Assembly (NCBI GenBank): GCA_965215355.1
Contig: CBDCDJ010000007.1
Span: 3,596,001-3,660,000 of the forward strand
DNA: 64,000 bases
Source: CBDCDJ01 sp965215355
GTDB taxonomy: Bacteria; Deinococcota; Deinococci; Deinococcales; Trueperaceae
Direction: 5' to 3'
Shown: positions 38,910-47,730 of the stretch, one piece after another
Layout of the letters: each line of letters opens with the position of its first letter
How positions within the stretch are numbered: position 1 is the first letter of the stretch
Notes under the pieces: generated by a model
Databases searched by the model: none
Told to the model about the DNA's origin: nothing
What the model saw: the letters and a program-made list of their open reading frames with translations, nothing else
Translations under genes and position numbers: made by a program

Positions 38910-39725
38910 CTACCCCTCACCCCGCTGCTGCAATACCTCGCGCAAGCCGGCAAGCTCGAGCCGCAGCGCTTTGATGTCCTCACTTCCGGCCACTTCCGCC
39001 TCGCCGTTGGCCGCGTCGCGGCCGATGAAAAAGCTCGCCAGCGTGGCGGTCAGGTAGCCGAACACGGCGAAGCCGTAAACGGCGAGTAACAGACACAAAA
39101 TGCGCCCCTCGGCCGTTCGCGGCCAGTATTCCGAGCCGAGCGAGGTCAGCAGCATGGCGGTCCACCACAGCGCTTCGCCGTAGCTGTCGAAGCCGGCACC
39201 GTCCGGCAAACCGCCCTCAAAGGCGTACATCCCGGCACCTCCGGCTAAAATCACGAGGACAGTGAGCGCCAGCACGTAGCCGAAGCCGCGGCGGCTCATG
39301 GTCGCGGCAAGTGCGTTCATGCCGCGGTTGATGGAGGCGACGACCCGCACCAGTCGCAAGCCCCGCGTCGCTCGAGACAGGCGCAGTATTCGCACCACAC
39401 GAAAAGCCCGAAAAATCCGCAGCGCCGGGATGAGGAGTGACACGGCGGTCAGCAAGTTGCGACGCAAATAGCGGCCCTTGCGCGGCGCGAGCGCAAAGCG
39501 TAGGGCGAAGTCCACGACGAAAATCGCCCAGATGGCGAGACCCAACGTCTCGAACAGCGGGCTCGAGCCCCAGATGAACTCGACCACCAACAGCGCCAGC
39601 CACACGAAGCCCAGAAAAATCAGCGGCGTGTCGAGCCATTCGTCCAGTTGCGCCAAGACCTCTAAACGTTCACTCTCGTGTTCGGGCGCGTTCTCGTCTG
39701 GTGTATGTGCGTCGGGCGCGCTCAC
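38910..39725 (-). CDS. Voltage-gated-type ion transporter with unusual pore
   Basis: 271 residues with six membrane helices. The S4-like helix carries regularly spaced arginines (RIFRAFRVVRILRLSRATRG). The pore loop reads WWTAMLLTSLGSEYWPRT instead of a TVGYGD potassium filter, so ion selectivity is uncertain. An acidic N-terminal tail and a short C-terminal helix (DIKALRLELAGLREVLQQ, coiled-coil-like) flank the channel. A second channel with a canonical filter lies at 44428-45270. No partner gene is evident. Confidence 0.82.
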   Translation of the reverse strand: MSAPDAHTPDENAPEHESERLEVLAQLDEWLDTPLIFLGFVWLALLVVEFIWGSSPLFETLGLAIWAIFVVDFALRFALAPRKGRYLRRNLLTAVSLLIPALRIFRAFRVVRILRLSRATRGLRLVRVVASINRGMNALAATMSRRGFGYVLALTVLVILAGGAGMYAFEGGLPDGAGFDSYGEALWWTAMLLTSLGSEYWPRTAEGRILCLLLAVYGFAVFGYLTATLASFFIGRDAANGEAEVAGSEDIKALRLELAGLREVLQQRGEG

Positions 39726-39840
39726 GGTGCGACGCCGGTCGTCCTGAGCCTCGGCCTATATCCGTTCATACTTCTCTCCTGGAACAGTTTAACCGGCTCA
39801 GGCATTCTGCTCGAGTGGAGTAGAAAAAGCTTTTGACGTT

Positions 39841-39876
39841 ACTCTCTACTTTTTACTCGGTGCTCGGTACTTTTTG
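39841..39876. repeat. Short dispersed repeat, copy 1
   Basis: TCTCT...ACTTTTTACTCGGTGCTCGGTACTTTTT-like sequence directly after the sugar-kinase stop. It closely matches 54528-54563, which is also directly after a minus-strand stop codon. Confidence 0.55.
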
Positions 39877-39879
39877 TTC

Positions 39880-40845
39880 TCATATCTCCGTCACCTGCGT
39901 CCCGCCCGTCTCGAACTTTACTTTCATCTCCCGCAACTCGGGCAGCGCGGCGCGCACGGCGTCTTGTTGGCCGTCGGGGCAGCAGACCATCACGAAGGCG
40001 CTGATTTTGCCGCCGGGAAGCTGCGCGTAAGCGCCCGTGGCGCGCACCCGCGCGACCACGTCCCGCACGTAGTCGTCCACAAAGTAACCGGGCAGCTTTT
40101 GTTTGAGGCTTTGCATTTCGCCGACGAGTTCTGCGACGCGGGCCAGTTCGCCAGCCTCGAGCGCGCTTTCCAAACTGTAGCCGCTGCGGCGGATGGCGTG
40201 GAGCGTTTCGACGGCCTCGGCCATGTGGCTGTTCAGCAAAGCCAGCGAGGGCTTGCTTTTGTGGTGGCGACCGCCGTAGAAGAACAGCAGCGAGTCTTGA
40301 AAAGCTTGCAGGGTTGCGGGAGGCACGGACACGTCTTTGGGCGTGATGTTGCGACCGTGATATTCGATACGTTTTAAACCGCCGAGCGCGCAAATTGCGG
40401 GGTCGTGGTAGCCGCTCGCGCCCTCCAGGATATCGACCTCGACCCGGCAAGCTTCCTCGATAAGCTGTTCTTTACTCACCGCCGTACCCTTGTAGGCGTG
40501 CAGCGCGTGGAGCAGCCCGACCGTGACCGCGCCCGACGAGCCGAGGCCGCTCTCGCCCGCCAAGTCGGCCATGATGACCATGTCCAGCGGCTCGTTTTCC
40601 AAACCCGTCAGTTTCACAGTCTCGCGGATGAGGTCGTGTTTGATGTGCTCGACCTCGTTCACCTTTTCTTGTACGTCCTGGTACTTGAGCCGAAAGTAAC
40701 CGCCCAGGTTTTCCTTTAAGGCGATGTAAACGTACTTGTCTACGGTCGTGCTCACCGTGACGCCGCCGTACTTGTCGGCGTAAGCCTTGAGGTCGGTCAG
40801 CCCGCCCGCGAAGGGCAGTTTGAGGGGCGTTTTGGAGAGAATCAT
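39880..40845 (-). CDS. GHMP-family sugar kinase (HddA-like)
   Basis: 321 residues from ATG 40845 (TTG 40857 is in frame). N-terminal substrate loop ILSKTPLKLPFAGGLTDLKAYA, the phosphate-binding GHMP motif ESGLGSSGAVTVGLLHAL, and the C-terminal LPGGKISAFVMVCCP glycine loop are present. Closest in pattern to D-glycero-D-manno-heptose-7-phosphate kinases. It starts 13 bp after the nucleotidyltransferase gene, and together they would phosphorylate and activate a sugar for glycan synthesis. The precise sugar is inferred, not shown. Confidence 0.8.
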   Translation of the reverse strand: MILSKTPLKLPFAGGLTDLKAYADKYGGVTVSTTVDKYVYIALKENLGGYFRLKYQDVQEKVNEVEHIKHDLIRETVKLTGLENEPLDMVIMADLAGESGLGSSGAVTVGLLHALHAYKGTAVSKEQLIEEACRVEVDILEGASGYHDPAICALGGLKRIEYHGRNITPKDVSVPPATLQAFQDSLLFFYGGRHHKSKPSLALLNSHMAEAVETLHAIRRSGYSLESALEAGELARVAELVGEMQSLKQKLPGYFVDDYVRDVVARVRATGAYAQLPGGKISAFVMVCCPDGQQDAVRAALPELREMKVKFETGGTQVTEI

Positions 40846-40858
40846 ACTTGTTCCCAAC

Positions 40859-41572
40859 TCATAGGGGCTCCAGCTCGAGCACCCGCTTTACCACCACACG
40901 CACATTTTCTTCGGGCGAGGGCTGCGTGCCGCCCAGGTGCAGCCACTCGTCGGTCGTCACAAAGCCGATAGGATGGCCTTTTTCCAAGGCTACTTGCAAG
41001 TTCGGCATCATCCGGTATTCGCCGTGGCGCTGCGCGGTCATGAGCTTTAAGACCTCCGGGCTCAGCTTCCACAAGCCGATGTCATAGTCGCCCTCGCCGC
41101 GCCAGGCTGTGACGACCCGGTCGCCGCGGACGCTTACACGCAGGTCGGGCTTCTCGTCGTGGCCGGGGCCGAGGGTTTGGACGTTGGGGTAAGCATGGCG
41201 CTGAAGTTGTTCAAACAGCTCAGTCGGCACGTAGAGGTCGGCGAGCCAGGCGATGACGGGCTCTGTCGGCCTGACAACCTCGTAAGCGAGGTGCAGCGCG
41301 TGGCCGGTGCCGAGGGGTTCGGGTTGCTCCACGTAAAGGATGTTCAGCCCCGCGTAGCACTCTCCGAAATAAGCCCTGACCTGCTCTTGAAACTGCCCGA
41401 CGACGAGGACGAGGCGGTCTCGTTCGGCATCGAACCCTGAACTTTTCACAAGGTTGCGTACCGAAAACTCCAAAAAGGGTCGCAGCCCGACCGGATACAT
41501 GCACTTTTGCAAGTAGCGGCCCAACCCGCCGAAACGTGTTCCCTTGCCCGCGCCCAGACAGACGTAATCCAT
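40859..41572 (-). CDS. Sugar nucleotidyltransferase
   Basis: 237 residues from ATG 41572, with TAGCGT 6 nt upstream. The N-terminal signature CLGAGKGTRFGG binds the nucleotide. The KCMYPVGLRPFLEFSVRNL lysine region, LGTGHALHLAYE and the metal-binding WLADLYVP (D instead of the usual GDxx) follow. It should form an NDP-sugar from a sugar phosphate. Paired with the downstream GHMP kinase. Enzymes for the remaining heptose steps were not seen in the window. Confidence 0.8.
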   Translation of the reverse strand: MDYVCLGAGKGTRFGGLGRYLQKCMYPVGLRPFLEFSVRNLVKSSGFDAERDRLVLVVGQFQEQVRAYFGECYAGLNILYVEQPEPLGTGHALHLAYEVVRPTEPVIAWLADLYVPTELFEQLQRHAYPNVQTLGPGHDEKPDLRVSVRGDRVVTAWRGEGDYDIGLWKLSPEVLKLMTAQRHGEYRMMPNLQVALEKGHPIGFVTTDEWLHLGGTQPSPEENVRVVVKRVLELEPL

Positions 41573-41578
41573 AGCAGA

Positions 41579-41584
41579 ACGCTA
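41579..41584 (-). promoter_or_regulatory. -10 element TAGCGT before the nucleotidyltransferase
   Basis: On the minus strand TAGCGT ends 6 nt before ATG 41572 with no Shine-Dalgarno, fitting the leaderless pattern. Confidence 0.45.
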
Positions 41585-41671
41585 CCACGACGCGCGCTCG
41601 AGCCGAAAGCTCGGGAAGGTTGTGCGCGCAAACTTTGCTCGAGGCTACCTCTTGCTCGAGAAAAGGTGCGT

Positions 41672-41677
41672 TACAAT
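41672..41677 (+). promoter_or_regulatory. -10 element TACAAT before the TerC gene
   Basis: TACAAT ends 7 nt before ATG 41685. No Shine-Dalgarno lies between, so the transcript is probably leaderless. Confidence 0.6.
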
Positions 41678-41684
41678 CCTAGTT

Positions 41685-42428
41685 ATGGAATTCCTAAGTG
41701 ACCCGAACGCGTGGATAGCCCTCTTAACCTTGACCGCTTTGGAAATCGTTTTGGGCATAGACAACATCGTGTTTATCTCCATTCTGGCCAGCAAGCTGCC
41801 CGAAGAACAGCAGGCGCGGGCGCGGACGATAGGTTTGCTGCTCGCCATGCTGACGCGCGTGGCGCTGCTCTTTTCGATTGCCTGGCTGGTCGGGCTCACC
41901 GCGCCGCTGTTCGCGGTGCTGGGCCACGAGATCTCCGGGCGCGACCTCATCCTGATGGTCGGCGGCATGTTTTTGCTGTTCAAGGCGACGCGGGAGATTC
42001 ACGAAAAGTTAGAAGGTGAGCAGGGCGAGAGCGCGCGGCGCGTGGTGCCCTCGTTTTTGGCGGTCATCACGCAAATCGCGCTGCTCGACATCGTTTTCTC
42101 GCTCGACTCGGTGATTACGGCGGTGGGCATGGCGGACGAGCTGTGGGTGATGGTGACGGCGGTGGTTATCGCCATAGGCATCATGCTGTTCTCGGCCGGA
42201 CCCATCAGCGCCTTTGTCGAGCGGCACCCGACGGTGAAGATGCTGGCGCTGAGCTTCCTCATTCTCATCGGCACCACGCTCATCGCCGAAGGGTTGGAGT
42301 TCCACATTCCCAAGGGCTACGTGTACTTTGCGATGGGTTTTTCGGTGTTCGTCGAGATGCTCAACCTGCGGCTGCGCGGGAGTAAAAAGCCGGTCGAGTT
42401 GCACGAGCCGCACTTGGAGGAGACTTGA
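41685..42428 (+). CDS. TerC-family integral membrane protein
   Basis: 247 residues from ATG 41685 (upstream in-frame ATG 41622 rejected because of the TACAAT box). Seven to eight membrane helices. Conserved acidic motifs in helices: EIVLGIDNIVFISIL near the N-terminus and LLDIVFSLDSVITAVGM mid-protein, the proposed metal-ion pathway. Family members are linked to tellurite resistance, manganese export or metal homeostasis at the inner membrane. The gene stands alone, without a ter operon. Confidence 0.92.
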   Translation: MEFLSDPNAWIALLTLTALEIVLGIDNIVFISILASKLPEEQQARARTIGLLLAMLTRVALLFSIAWLVGLTAPLFAVLGHEISGRDLILMVGGMFLLFKATREIHEKLEGEQGESARRVVPSFLAVITQIALLDIVFSLDSVITAVGMADELWVMVTAVVIAIGIMLFSAGPISAFVERHPTVKMLALSFLILIGTTLIAEGLEFHIPKGYVYFAMGFSVFVEMLNLRLRGSKKPVELHEPHLEET

Positions 42429-42468
42429 GTCCGTCAAAAGAGTGAGGCGCTACGAAGCGCGAACCGAG

Positions 42469-42474
42469 TAGACT
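42469..42474 (+). promoter_or_regulatory. -10 element TAGACT before the DUF2207 gene
   Basis: TAGACT ends 6 nt before ATG 42481 without a ribosome-binding site. Confidence 0.5.
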
Positions 42475-42480
42475 GACCCC

Positions 42481-44364
42481 ATGCGACGTTTAGGTTCCTT
42501 GCTGTTGGCGTTTTTGCTGGCGGGTGCGGCGGCAGCGCAAAGTTTCAGCTTGCAAGACGTGCTCCAAGAGGTTTTTATTGGGAGCGACGGCACGGTGCGA
42601 GTCGAGGACACGCGCTCGCTCGTGCTAAACGGGGACTTCTCAGACCGGGTGGAGAAGGGTAACACCTATTTCATAAACGTAGAACCCAACCAGGGCGGCA
42701 GCGTGACCTTCGAAAGCCTCGAGGCCCTAGATGGCGGACTGCCCGTGCAGGCGAAAATCAGCGGCAACGAAATCGCCTGGAAGGTGCGCGGCGCGAACGA
42801 AACACGAACTTTCCGGTTCAGCTATACCCTGACCGACGAATTCGAGGTAGCGACGGACGTAGCGCGGTTGAGGCGCGAATTTCTCGAGGTACCCCACGAG
42901 CCCATTCGCAACTACACTCAAATCATCCACCCACCCGCGCCCAGCCCGGAGCAGTTCAAGGTCTTCGTTTTCACCGGCTCAGGCCGCATCGGTACGCTGG
43001 ACTTCGCCCCGGACTTTAGTGAGGCGATGGTCAAGCTCGATGAACTAGCCACAGATGAACAGTTAGGGACAGTTCTTCTCCTCGACGCTTCGCTGTTCAA
43101 CTTTCAAACCATCAACCGGCCGATGGAACAGCAGTGGCTGAACGAACTCAGTGACCAGACCTCCGGATTTCGGCGCGAATCCGCACAAATCCTGCGCGAC
43201 GCCGGGCGCGGGCCGCCGCCCGCGCCGCCTTCACCCGTGTGGGCGGGGCTCGTCTGGGCCGGGGTGGTGGCGGCGGGACTGTGGGTGTTCCGGTCGTACC
43301 AGCGCCACGGGCGCGAGCCCGACATTCCCGAGGTCGGCCCGTACTACCGCGAGCCCGCCGAGGACATTCCCCCGGCGGCGGTGCCCTTCGTCCTCAGCCA
43401 GTCGGACCCCGGCCTCAAGGCCGCGAGTCCGGCCATCGCCGCGACGCTGCTCGACTTTGCGCGGCGCGGCTACCTCACCTTAGAGAGCACGACGACAAGC
43501 GGCTTTTTGGGCCTCGGCAGCTCAGAAACGGTGCGCTACCACCTCGCGAAACAACCTGACAACCTCACCCCCTTCGAGGCCGACCTGTGGAAAGCGTTCA
43601 AGGGCGCGGCGAGACAAGGCACCTTCGCCGCCGAAGACCTGAAGCGCTACTTCGAAAAACGCCCCAGTTTCGGCCAGAAGTGGGTTGCCAAGCCGCGAGC
43701 TTGGTACGAGTCCACCCACGGGTCGCTGCTCGACAGCGCTTCAAACGTTGCCGTGTTCACGGTGCCGCCCGTTTGCTTCGTGCTGGCGGCGGGCGCGGGT
43801 TTCGGGGCCTTCAGCGTGAACGACACCAGCGGCTTACTCACCCTGAGCCTGTTCGCGGGCGCGGTGCTGCTGGCGATTTTCGGCGTCGTGGCCGCAGTAA
43901 GTTTGCGCCGCTGGGACGCGGACAAACTCTTAAACGCCAAACGCTGGGAAGCGTACCGCAAGTTTTTGTCGGACTTTTCCCTGATGCGTGAATCGCCCGC
44001 CGAACACTACAAGCTGTGGGACTATCACTTCGTCTACGCGACCGCGCTCGGGGTGAGCAAACAGTACCTCAAAAACCTCCAAAAACTCATGAGCGCCGAG
44101 CCGGACAAGTTCGTCACCCCGGTGTGGCTGTACGGCTACGGCTCACCGGGCGGTCTGGGGCGCATCCCCACGCCGGGCGACCTTGAAACGCTGTCCCGCA
44201 GCCTCAACACCCTGTCCCAAATTGAGACGAACCTGGGCAACCTCAACAGCGCGCTCTCGCCCCAAACGAAGACCGGCGGCGGCTTCAGCGGCGGCGGCTT
44301 CGGCGGGGGCGGCTTCAGCGGCGGGGGCTCGAGCGGCGGCGGGGGCGGCTCCGGGATGAGGTAG
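42481..44364 (+). CDS. DUF2207-domain membrane protein
   Basis: 627 residues. Signal peptide (LLLAFLLAGAAAAQS, about 6-20), a beta-rich extracytoplasmic DUF2207 domain (about 22-240), a membrane helix (about 255-272, VWAGLVWAGVVAAGLWVF), a cytoplasmic winged-helix-like part (SPAIAATLLDFARRGYLTLE), two adjacent membrane helices (about 420-470), a helical domain and a glycine/serine-rich tail from about 599. This is the usual layout of the YciQ-like family, whose function is unknown. Confidence 0.88.
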   Translation: MRRLGSLLLAFLLAGAAAAQSFSLQDVLQEVFIGSDGTVRVEDTRSLVLNGDFSDRVEKGNTYFINVEPNQGGSVTFESLEALDGGLPVQAKISGNEIAWKVRGANETRTFRFSYTLTDEFEVATDVARLRREFLEVPHEPIRNYTQIIHPPAPSPEQFKVFVFTGSGRIGTLDFAPDFSEAMVKLDELATDEQLGTVLLLDASLFNFQTINRPMEQQWLNELSDQTSGFRRESAQILRDAGRGPPPAPPSPVWAGLVWAGVVAAGLWVFRSYQRHGREPDIPEVGPYYREPAEDIPPAAVPFVLSQSDPGLKAASPAIAATLLDFARRGYLTLESTTTSGFLGLGSSETVRYHLAKQPDNLTPFEADLWKAFKGAARQGTFAAEDLKRYFEKRPSFGQKWVAKPRAWYESTHGSLLDSASNVAVFTVPPVCFVLAAGAGFGAFSVNDTSGLLTLSLFAGAVLLAIFGVVAAVSLRRWDADKLLNAKRWEAYRKFLSDFSLMRESPAEHYKLWDYHFVYATALGVSKQYLKNLQKLMSAEPDKFVTPVWLYGYGSPGGLGRIPTPGDLETLSRSLNTLSQIETNLGNLNSALSPQTKTGGGFSGGGFGGGGFSGGGSSGGGGGSGMR

Positions 44365-44415
44365 CGGGCTGAAGAAAGTGGGCTGCGCCAGGCGGTGCCG
44401 TTACAAAGCGTGCGT

Positions 44416-44421
44416 TACCAT
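44416..44421 (+). promoter_or_regulatory. -10 element TACCAT before the potassium-channel gene
   Basis: TACCAT ends 6 nt before ATG 44428, with no Shine-Dalgarno, fitting the leaderless pattern. Confidence 0.45.
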
Positions 44422-44427
44422 ACCTGT

Positions 44428-45270
44428 ATGCAAGACCTGAAAACGCAAAGTTTGAAAGAACGCCTCGGCCACATCATCTTCGAGACGGACACCCCGGCAA
44501 GCAGGACGTTCGACGTTGCCCTGCTCGGGCTCATTCTCCTCAGCGTCGTCCTGGTGATGTTGGAGAGCGTGGCGAGCTTGCGCTTTCGGTACGGCCCTAC
44601 TTTGCGGACGCTCGAGTGGATTTTCACCCTGCTCTTTACCGCCGAGTACCTCGTGCGGCTTTACACCGCGCGCAACCGCCTGAAGTACGTACGCAGTTTT
44701 TTCGGCGTTGTGGACTTTCTGGCCGTTATTCCGACCTACCTCAGCCTGTTTATCGTCGGCTCACAGTATTTCATCGTAATTCGGGCGCTGCGGCTGTTGC
44801 GGGTGTTTCGAGTTCTCAAACTCATGAGGTTTCTCGGCCAGGCGAGCGTGCTGGCGAAAGCGTTGCGGGCGAGCCGCGAGAAAATCACCGTCTTCGTCGT
44901 CACGGTGATGATTCTGGTCACGCTCATCGGCTCGGTGATGTTTTTGGTCGAGGGGCCGGCCAACGGCTTTACCAACATCCCCATCAGCGTGTACTGGGCT
45001 ATTGTCACGCTTACGACTGTGGGTTACGGCGACATCGCGCCGCGAACGCCGCTGGGCCAGTTTTTGTCCGCGCTGGTGATGATTTTGGGCTTCGCCATCA
45101 TCGCGGTGCCGACCGGCATCGTGACCAGCGAAATCTCGAGGGCGGAGCGGCGGGCGGAGGCGGCGACACGGTGTCCAACCTGTGGACGCGCCGGGCACGA
45201 CGCGGACGCGGAGTTTTGTAAGTACTGTGGAGAGTCATTGGGGAGTAGCGAAGCAGGGGGGTCGAGTTAA
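44428..45270 (+). CDS. Voltage-gated-type potassium channel with zinc-ribbon tail
   Basis: 280 residues from ATG 44428. Six membrane helices with an S4-like helix (VIRALRLLRVFRVLKLMRFL), the canonical selectivity filter TLTTVGYGDIAP and the gating helix FLSALVMILGFAIIAVPTGI. The C-terminus has a zinc ribbon, CPTCG...CKYCG (about 246-269), in the cytoplasm, which may bind zinc and help assembly. Acts in potassium flux across the inner membrane. The stop codon sits inside a terminator hairpin. Confidence 0.92.
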   Translation: MQDLKTQSLKERLGHIIFETDTPASRTFDVALLGLILLSVVLVMLESVASLRFRYGPTLRTLEWIFTLLFTAEYLVRLYTARNRLKYVRSFFGVVDFLAVIPTYLSLFIVGSQYFIVIRALRLLRVFRVLKLMRFLGQASVLAKALRASREKITVFVVTVMILVTLIGSVMFLVEGPANGFTNIPISVYWAIVTLTTVGYGDIAPRTPLGQFLSALVMILGFAIIAVPTGIVTSEISRAERRAEAATRCPTCGRAGHDADAEFCKYCGESLGSSEAGGSS

Positions 45271-45290
45271 AAGCTCTGACCCCCTGCTTT
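45253..45290 (+). terminator. Intrinsic terminator of the potassium-channel gene
   Basis: GCAGGGGGGTCGAG pairs with CTCTGACCCCCTGC (one bulge) around TTAAAAG, followed by TTT. The channel gene's TAA lies in the loop side. Confidence 0.7.
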
Positions 45291-45355
45291 CATTGCTTGC
45301 ATCTTGTTCGTTAAGGTCACGCTTTTGGTTGTAAAAGGTCAGGTGACTTTAGTTT

Positions 45356-45592
45356 TTAGAGATAGCGTTTCCGCAGCACTAGGGCTCCGCCTATCAGCAC
45401 AATCTCTAAAACGACAACGCTTATCCTAATGACCATCTCTTCAAAAACAAAAGCCATCGGCGCAGTTGATAAAACTGCTGCTACGACCAGCACCCTGTTT
45501 AATGAGCGATTTGGCTTTAAGGTTTCAGTCTTAGACTGTTGCCAAACTATGTACACAATCAGCAGCATCATCAACCACAAAAGCCAATCCAT
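45356..45592 (-). CDS. Small membrane protein
   Basis: 78 residues from ATG 45592 (a longer frame begins at 45628 and touches fadJ). Three hydrophobic helices (WLLWLMMLLIVYIVW; VLVVAAVLSTAPMAFVF; VVVLEIVLIGGALVL). Ends RKRYL. Not recognised. It lies 32 bp downstream of fadJ on the same strand and may share its transcript. Confidence 0.5.
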   Translation of the reverse strand: MDWLLWLMMLLIVYIVWQQSKTETLKPNRSLNRVLVVAAVLSTAPMAFVFEEMVIRISVVVLEIVLIGGALVLRKRYL

Positions 45593-45624
45593 GTAGGGAA
45601 CCTCCTCAATTTTGAAAACCAACC

Positions 45625-47730
45625 TCAATAAAATGTTTTCCCTTCTTCCGCGTACTCCCTCAGCAACGTCGCGGGCGTGAAGCGCGGGCCGTGCCGGGCC
45701 TCGAGCCGCTCCAAGCTCTCGAGAACATTCCCCGGCCCCTGCTCATCCAGGTAGAAAAACGGCCCCCCCAAAAACGGCGGAAAACCTATTCCGAAAACCG
45801 CGCCCACGTCGCCGTCGGCGGGCGTAGCGATAACACCTTCTTGCAAGGTGTGAACAGCTTCGTTCACCATCGCCAAGCTCAGGCGTTCCTGAATCTCGCT
45901 TTTGGGGACGGTGCGGCGTTCCGGCGCGCCGACGAAGGTGTAAATTTCCGAGTTGACCTCTTTGCTTTTGCCGTTTTCGTATTTGTAAAAGCCGCGGCCG
46001 CTCTTGCGCCCTTTGAGCCCGGCGTTCAGCACGTCGTCTCCCAGGGTGACGAGACCGATACCGCGCTCCGCAAACAGTGGGCTCATCACCTTTGTGACGT
46101 GCACGCCCACGTCGAGGCCGACTTCGTCAATGAGTTTCAAGGGGCCGACCGGAAAGCCGAAGTCGCGCATGGCGGTGTCTACTTCGTCCACGCCCGCGCC
46201 CTCTTGCAGCAGCACCAGCGCCTCATTGACGTACGGCGCGAGGATGCGGTTGGCGTAAAAGCCGGGTTTATCGCCGACCACGATGACGGTTTTGCCCTGT
46301 TTTAAACCCACCTGGGTGGCGGTCGCCAGGACCCAGTCGGCGGTCTGGTCGGTTTTGATGATTTCCAACAGCGGCATCTTCGGCACGGGCGAAAAGTAGT
46401 GCATCCCCAGCACGGTTTCGGGACGGCGTGACGCCGCGGCAATGTCCCCGATGGGGATGGACGAGGTGTTCGAGGCGAAGATGTGATGTTCGGGCGCGAC
46501 GGCTTCCACGTCACGCAGCACGCTTTGTTTGACTTCCAGGGTTTCCAACACGGCTTCAACGGTGAGGTCCGCGCCGTGAAAGGTGTCGTAATCGGTCACG
46601 GGCACCACGCGCTCTACAATCACGTCGCGCTCGAACGGGGTCATGCCCTTGCCGACGCGCTTAGACACATCTTTGTAGACGCTGCCCTTGCCCTTGGCGG
46701 CGTACTCGAGCTTCACGTCTTTCAAGAGCACGTCGTAACCACTCTGCGCGCTCACCTGCGCTATCCCTGCGCCCATGAGGCCCGCGCCGAGCACGCCGAC
46801 GGTATCGACGCTGCGCGCTTGGTCTTTGAGCGGATTTTTTTCGGCAGCGTTTTTGGCGAAGAAGAGGTGGCAGAGCGCTTTGGACTCCGGGGTAAAGACG
46901 AGGTCGGCGAAGTTGTGGGCTTCGGCCTCGAGGCCCGCTTTCATCCCCTTTTCCATGCCGACGCGCACCGTTTCGATGATTTTGGGCGGCGCGGGGTAGT
47001 TGCCGCGGCTGCGTTTTTGCACCGTTTCGGCGGCCTTGGAGTAGACCATGTTGTTCAGCGGGGTTTTGGTGAGCACGGTCTCGAGCAAGGTAGTTTTACG
47101 TTTTTTAGACGTGACCGTGCCGTCCACCAGACCCTGAGCGGCGCGCTTGGCGGCCTCGAACAAACCCTGCGGGTGAATGGTCGCGTCGACGATGCCCATG
47201 CTCCGCGCGGGTTTGGCGTAGACGTTTTTGCCGGTGAGCATCATTTCAAGACCGTTCTGCAAACCGACCGCACGCGGCAAGCGCTGGGTGCCGCCGAGAC
47301 CGGGCAACAGCCCCAAGTTCACCTCGGGCAGCGCGAACAGGGTGCGCTTGTGCTCCGAGGCGAGGACGTAGTGGCAGGCGAGCGCCAGTTCCAGACCGCC
47401 GCCCACGCACGCGCCGTGAACCGCCGCCAATATCGGTTTGGGGAAAGTTTCGACGCGGTTGAAGAGGGCGTGGCCCTCCTGAATAAGGCGAACGACCTGT
47501 TCGCGGGTCTCGAACGCGGCGAACTCTTTGATGTCCGCGCCGACGATGAAGCTGTCTTGTTTGCGGCTGATGAGGACGACGGCTCGGGTTGCGTCGTCGC
47601 TTTCCAAAGTGTCGAGGAGGTTGCCGAACGACCGCAGAACTTTTTGGCTGAGCGTGTTGACGCGCTCGCCTTCTCTGTCCAGCCACACGGTTGCGACGCC
47701 TTTTTTGGTATGTACGTCGAAGAAAGTCAC
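45625..47730 (-). CDS. fadJ: Fatty-acid oxidation complex alpha-type protein (enoyl-CoA hydratase / 3-hydroxyacyl-CoA dehydrogenase)
   Basis: 701 residues from GTG 47730, which overlaps the thiolase stop (GTGA). The hydratase half carries AAVHGACVGGGLELALACHY and PEVNLGLLPGLGGTQRLP with the catalytic glutamates. The dehydrogenase half has the NAD loop VGVLGAGLMGAGIAQVSAQ and the GMHYFSPVPKMPLLEII motif. A duplicated C-terminal domain ends GIGFPPFLGGPFFYLD. It catalyses steps two and three of beta-oxidation; the adjacent thiolase does step four. Symbol by family; FadB/FadJ cannot be separated here. Confidence 0.93.
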   Translation of the reverse strand: MTFFDVHTKKGVATVWLDREGERVNTLSQKVLRSFGNLLDTLESDDATRAVVLISRKQDSFIVGADIKEFAAFETREQVVRLIQEGHALFNRVETFPKPILAAVHGACVGGGLELALACHYVLASEHKRTLFALPEVNLGLLPGLGGTQRLPRAVGLQNGLEMMLTGKNVYAKPARSMGIVDATIHPQGLFEAAKRAAQGLVDGTVTSKKRKTTLLETVLTKTPLNNMVYSKAAETVQKRSRGNYPAPPKIIETVRVGMEKGMKAGLEAEAHNFADLVFTPESKALCHLFFAKNAAEKNPLKDQARSVDTVGVLGAGLMGAGIAQVSAQSGYDVLLKDVKLEYAAKGKGSVYKDVSKRVGKGMTPFERDVIVERVVPVTDYDTFHGADLTVEAVLETLEVKQSVLRDVEAVAPEHHIFASNTSSIPIGDIAAASRRPETVLGMHYFSPVPKMPLLEIIKTDQTADWVLATATQVGLKQGKTVIVVGDKPGFYANRILAPYVNEALVLLQEGAGVDEVDTAMRDFGFPVGPLKLIDEVGLDVGVHVTKVMSPLFAERGIGLVTLGDDVLNAGLKGRKSGRGFYKYENGKSKEVNSEIYTFVGAPERRTVPKSEIQERLSLAMVNEAVHTLQEGVIATPADGDVGAVFGIGFPPFLGGPFFYLDEQGPGNVLESLERLEARHGPRFTPATLLREYAEEGKTFY

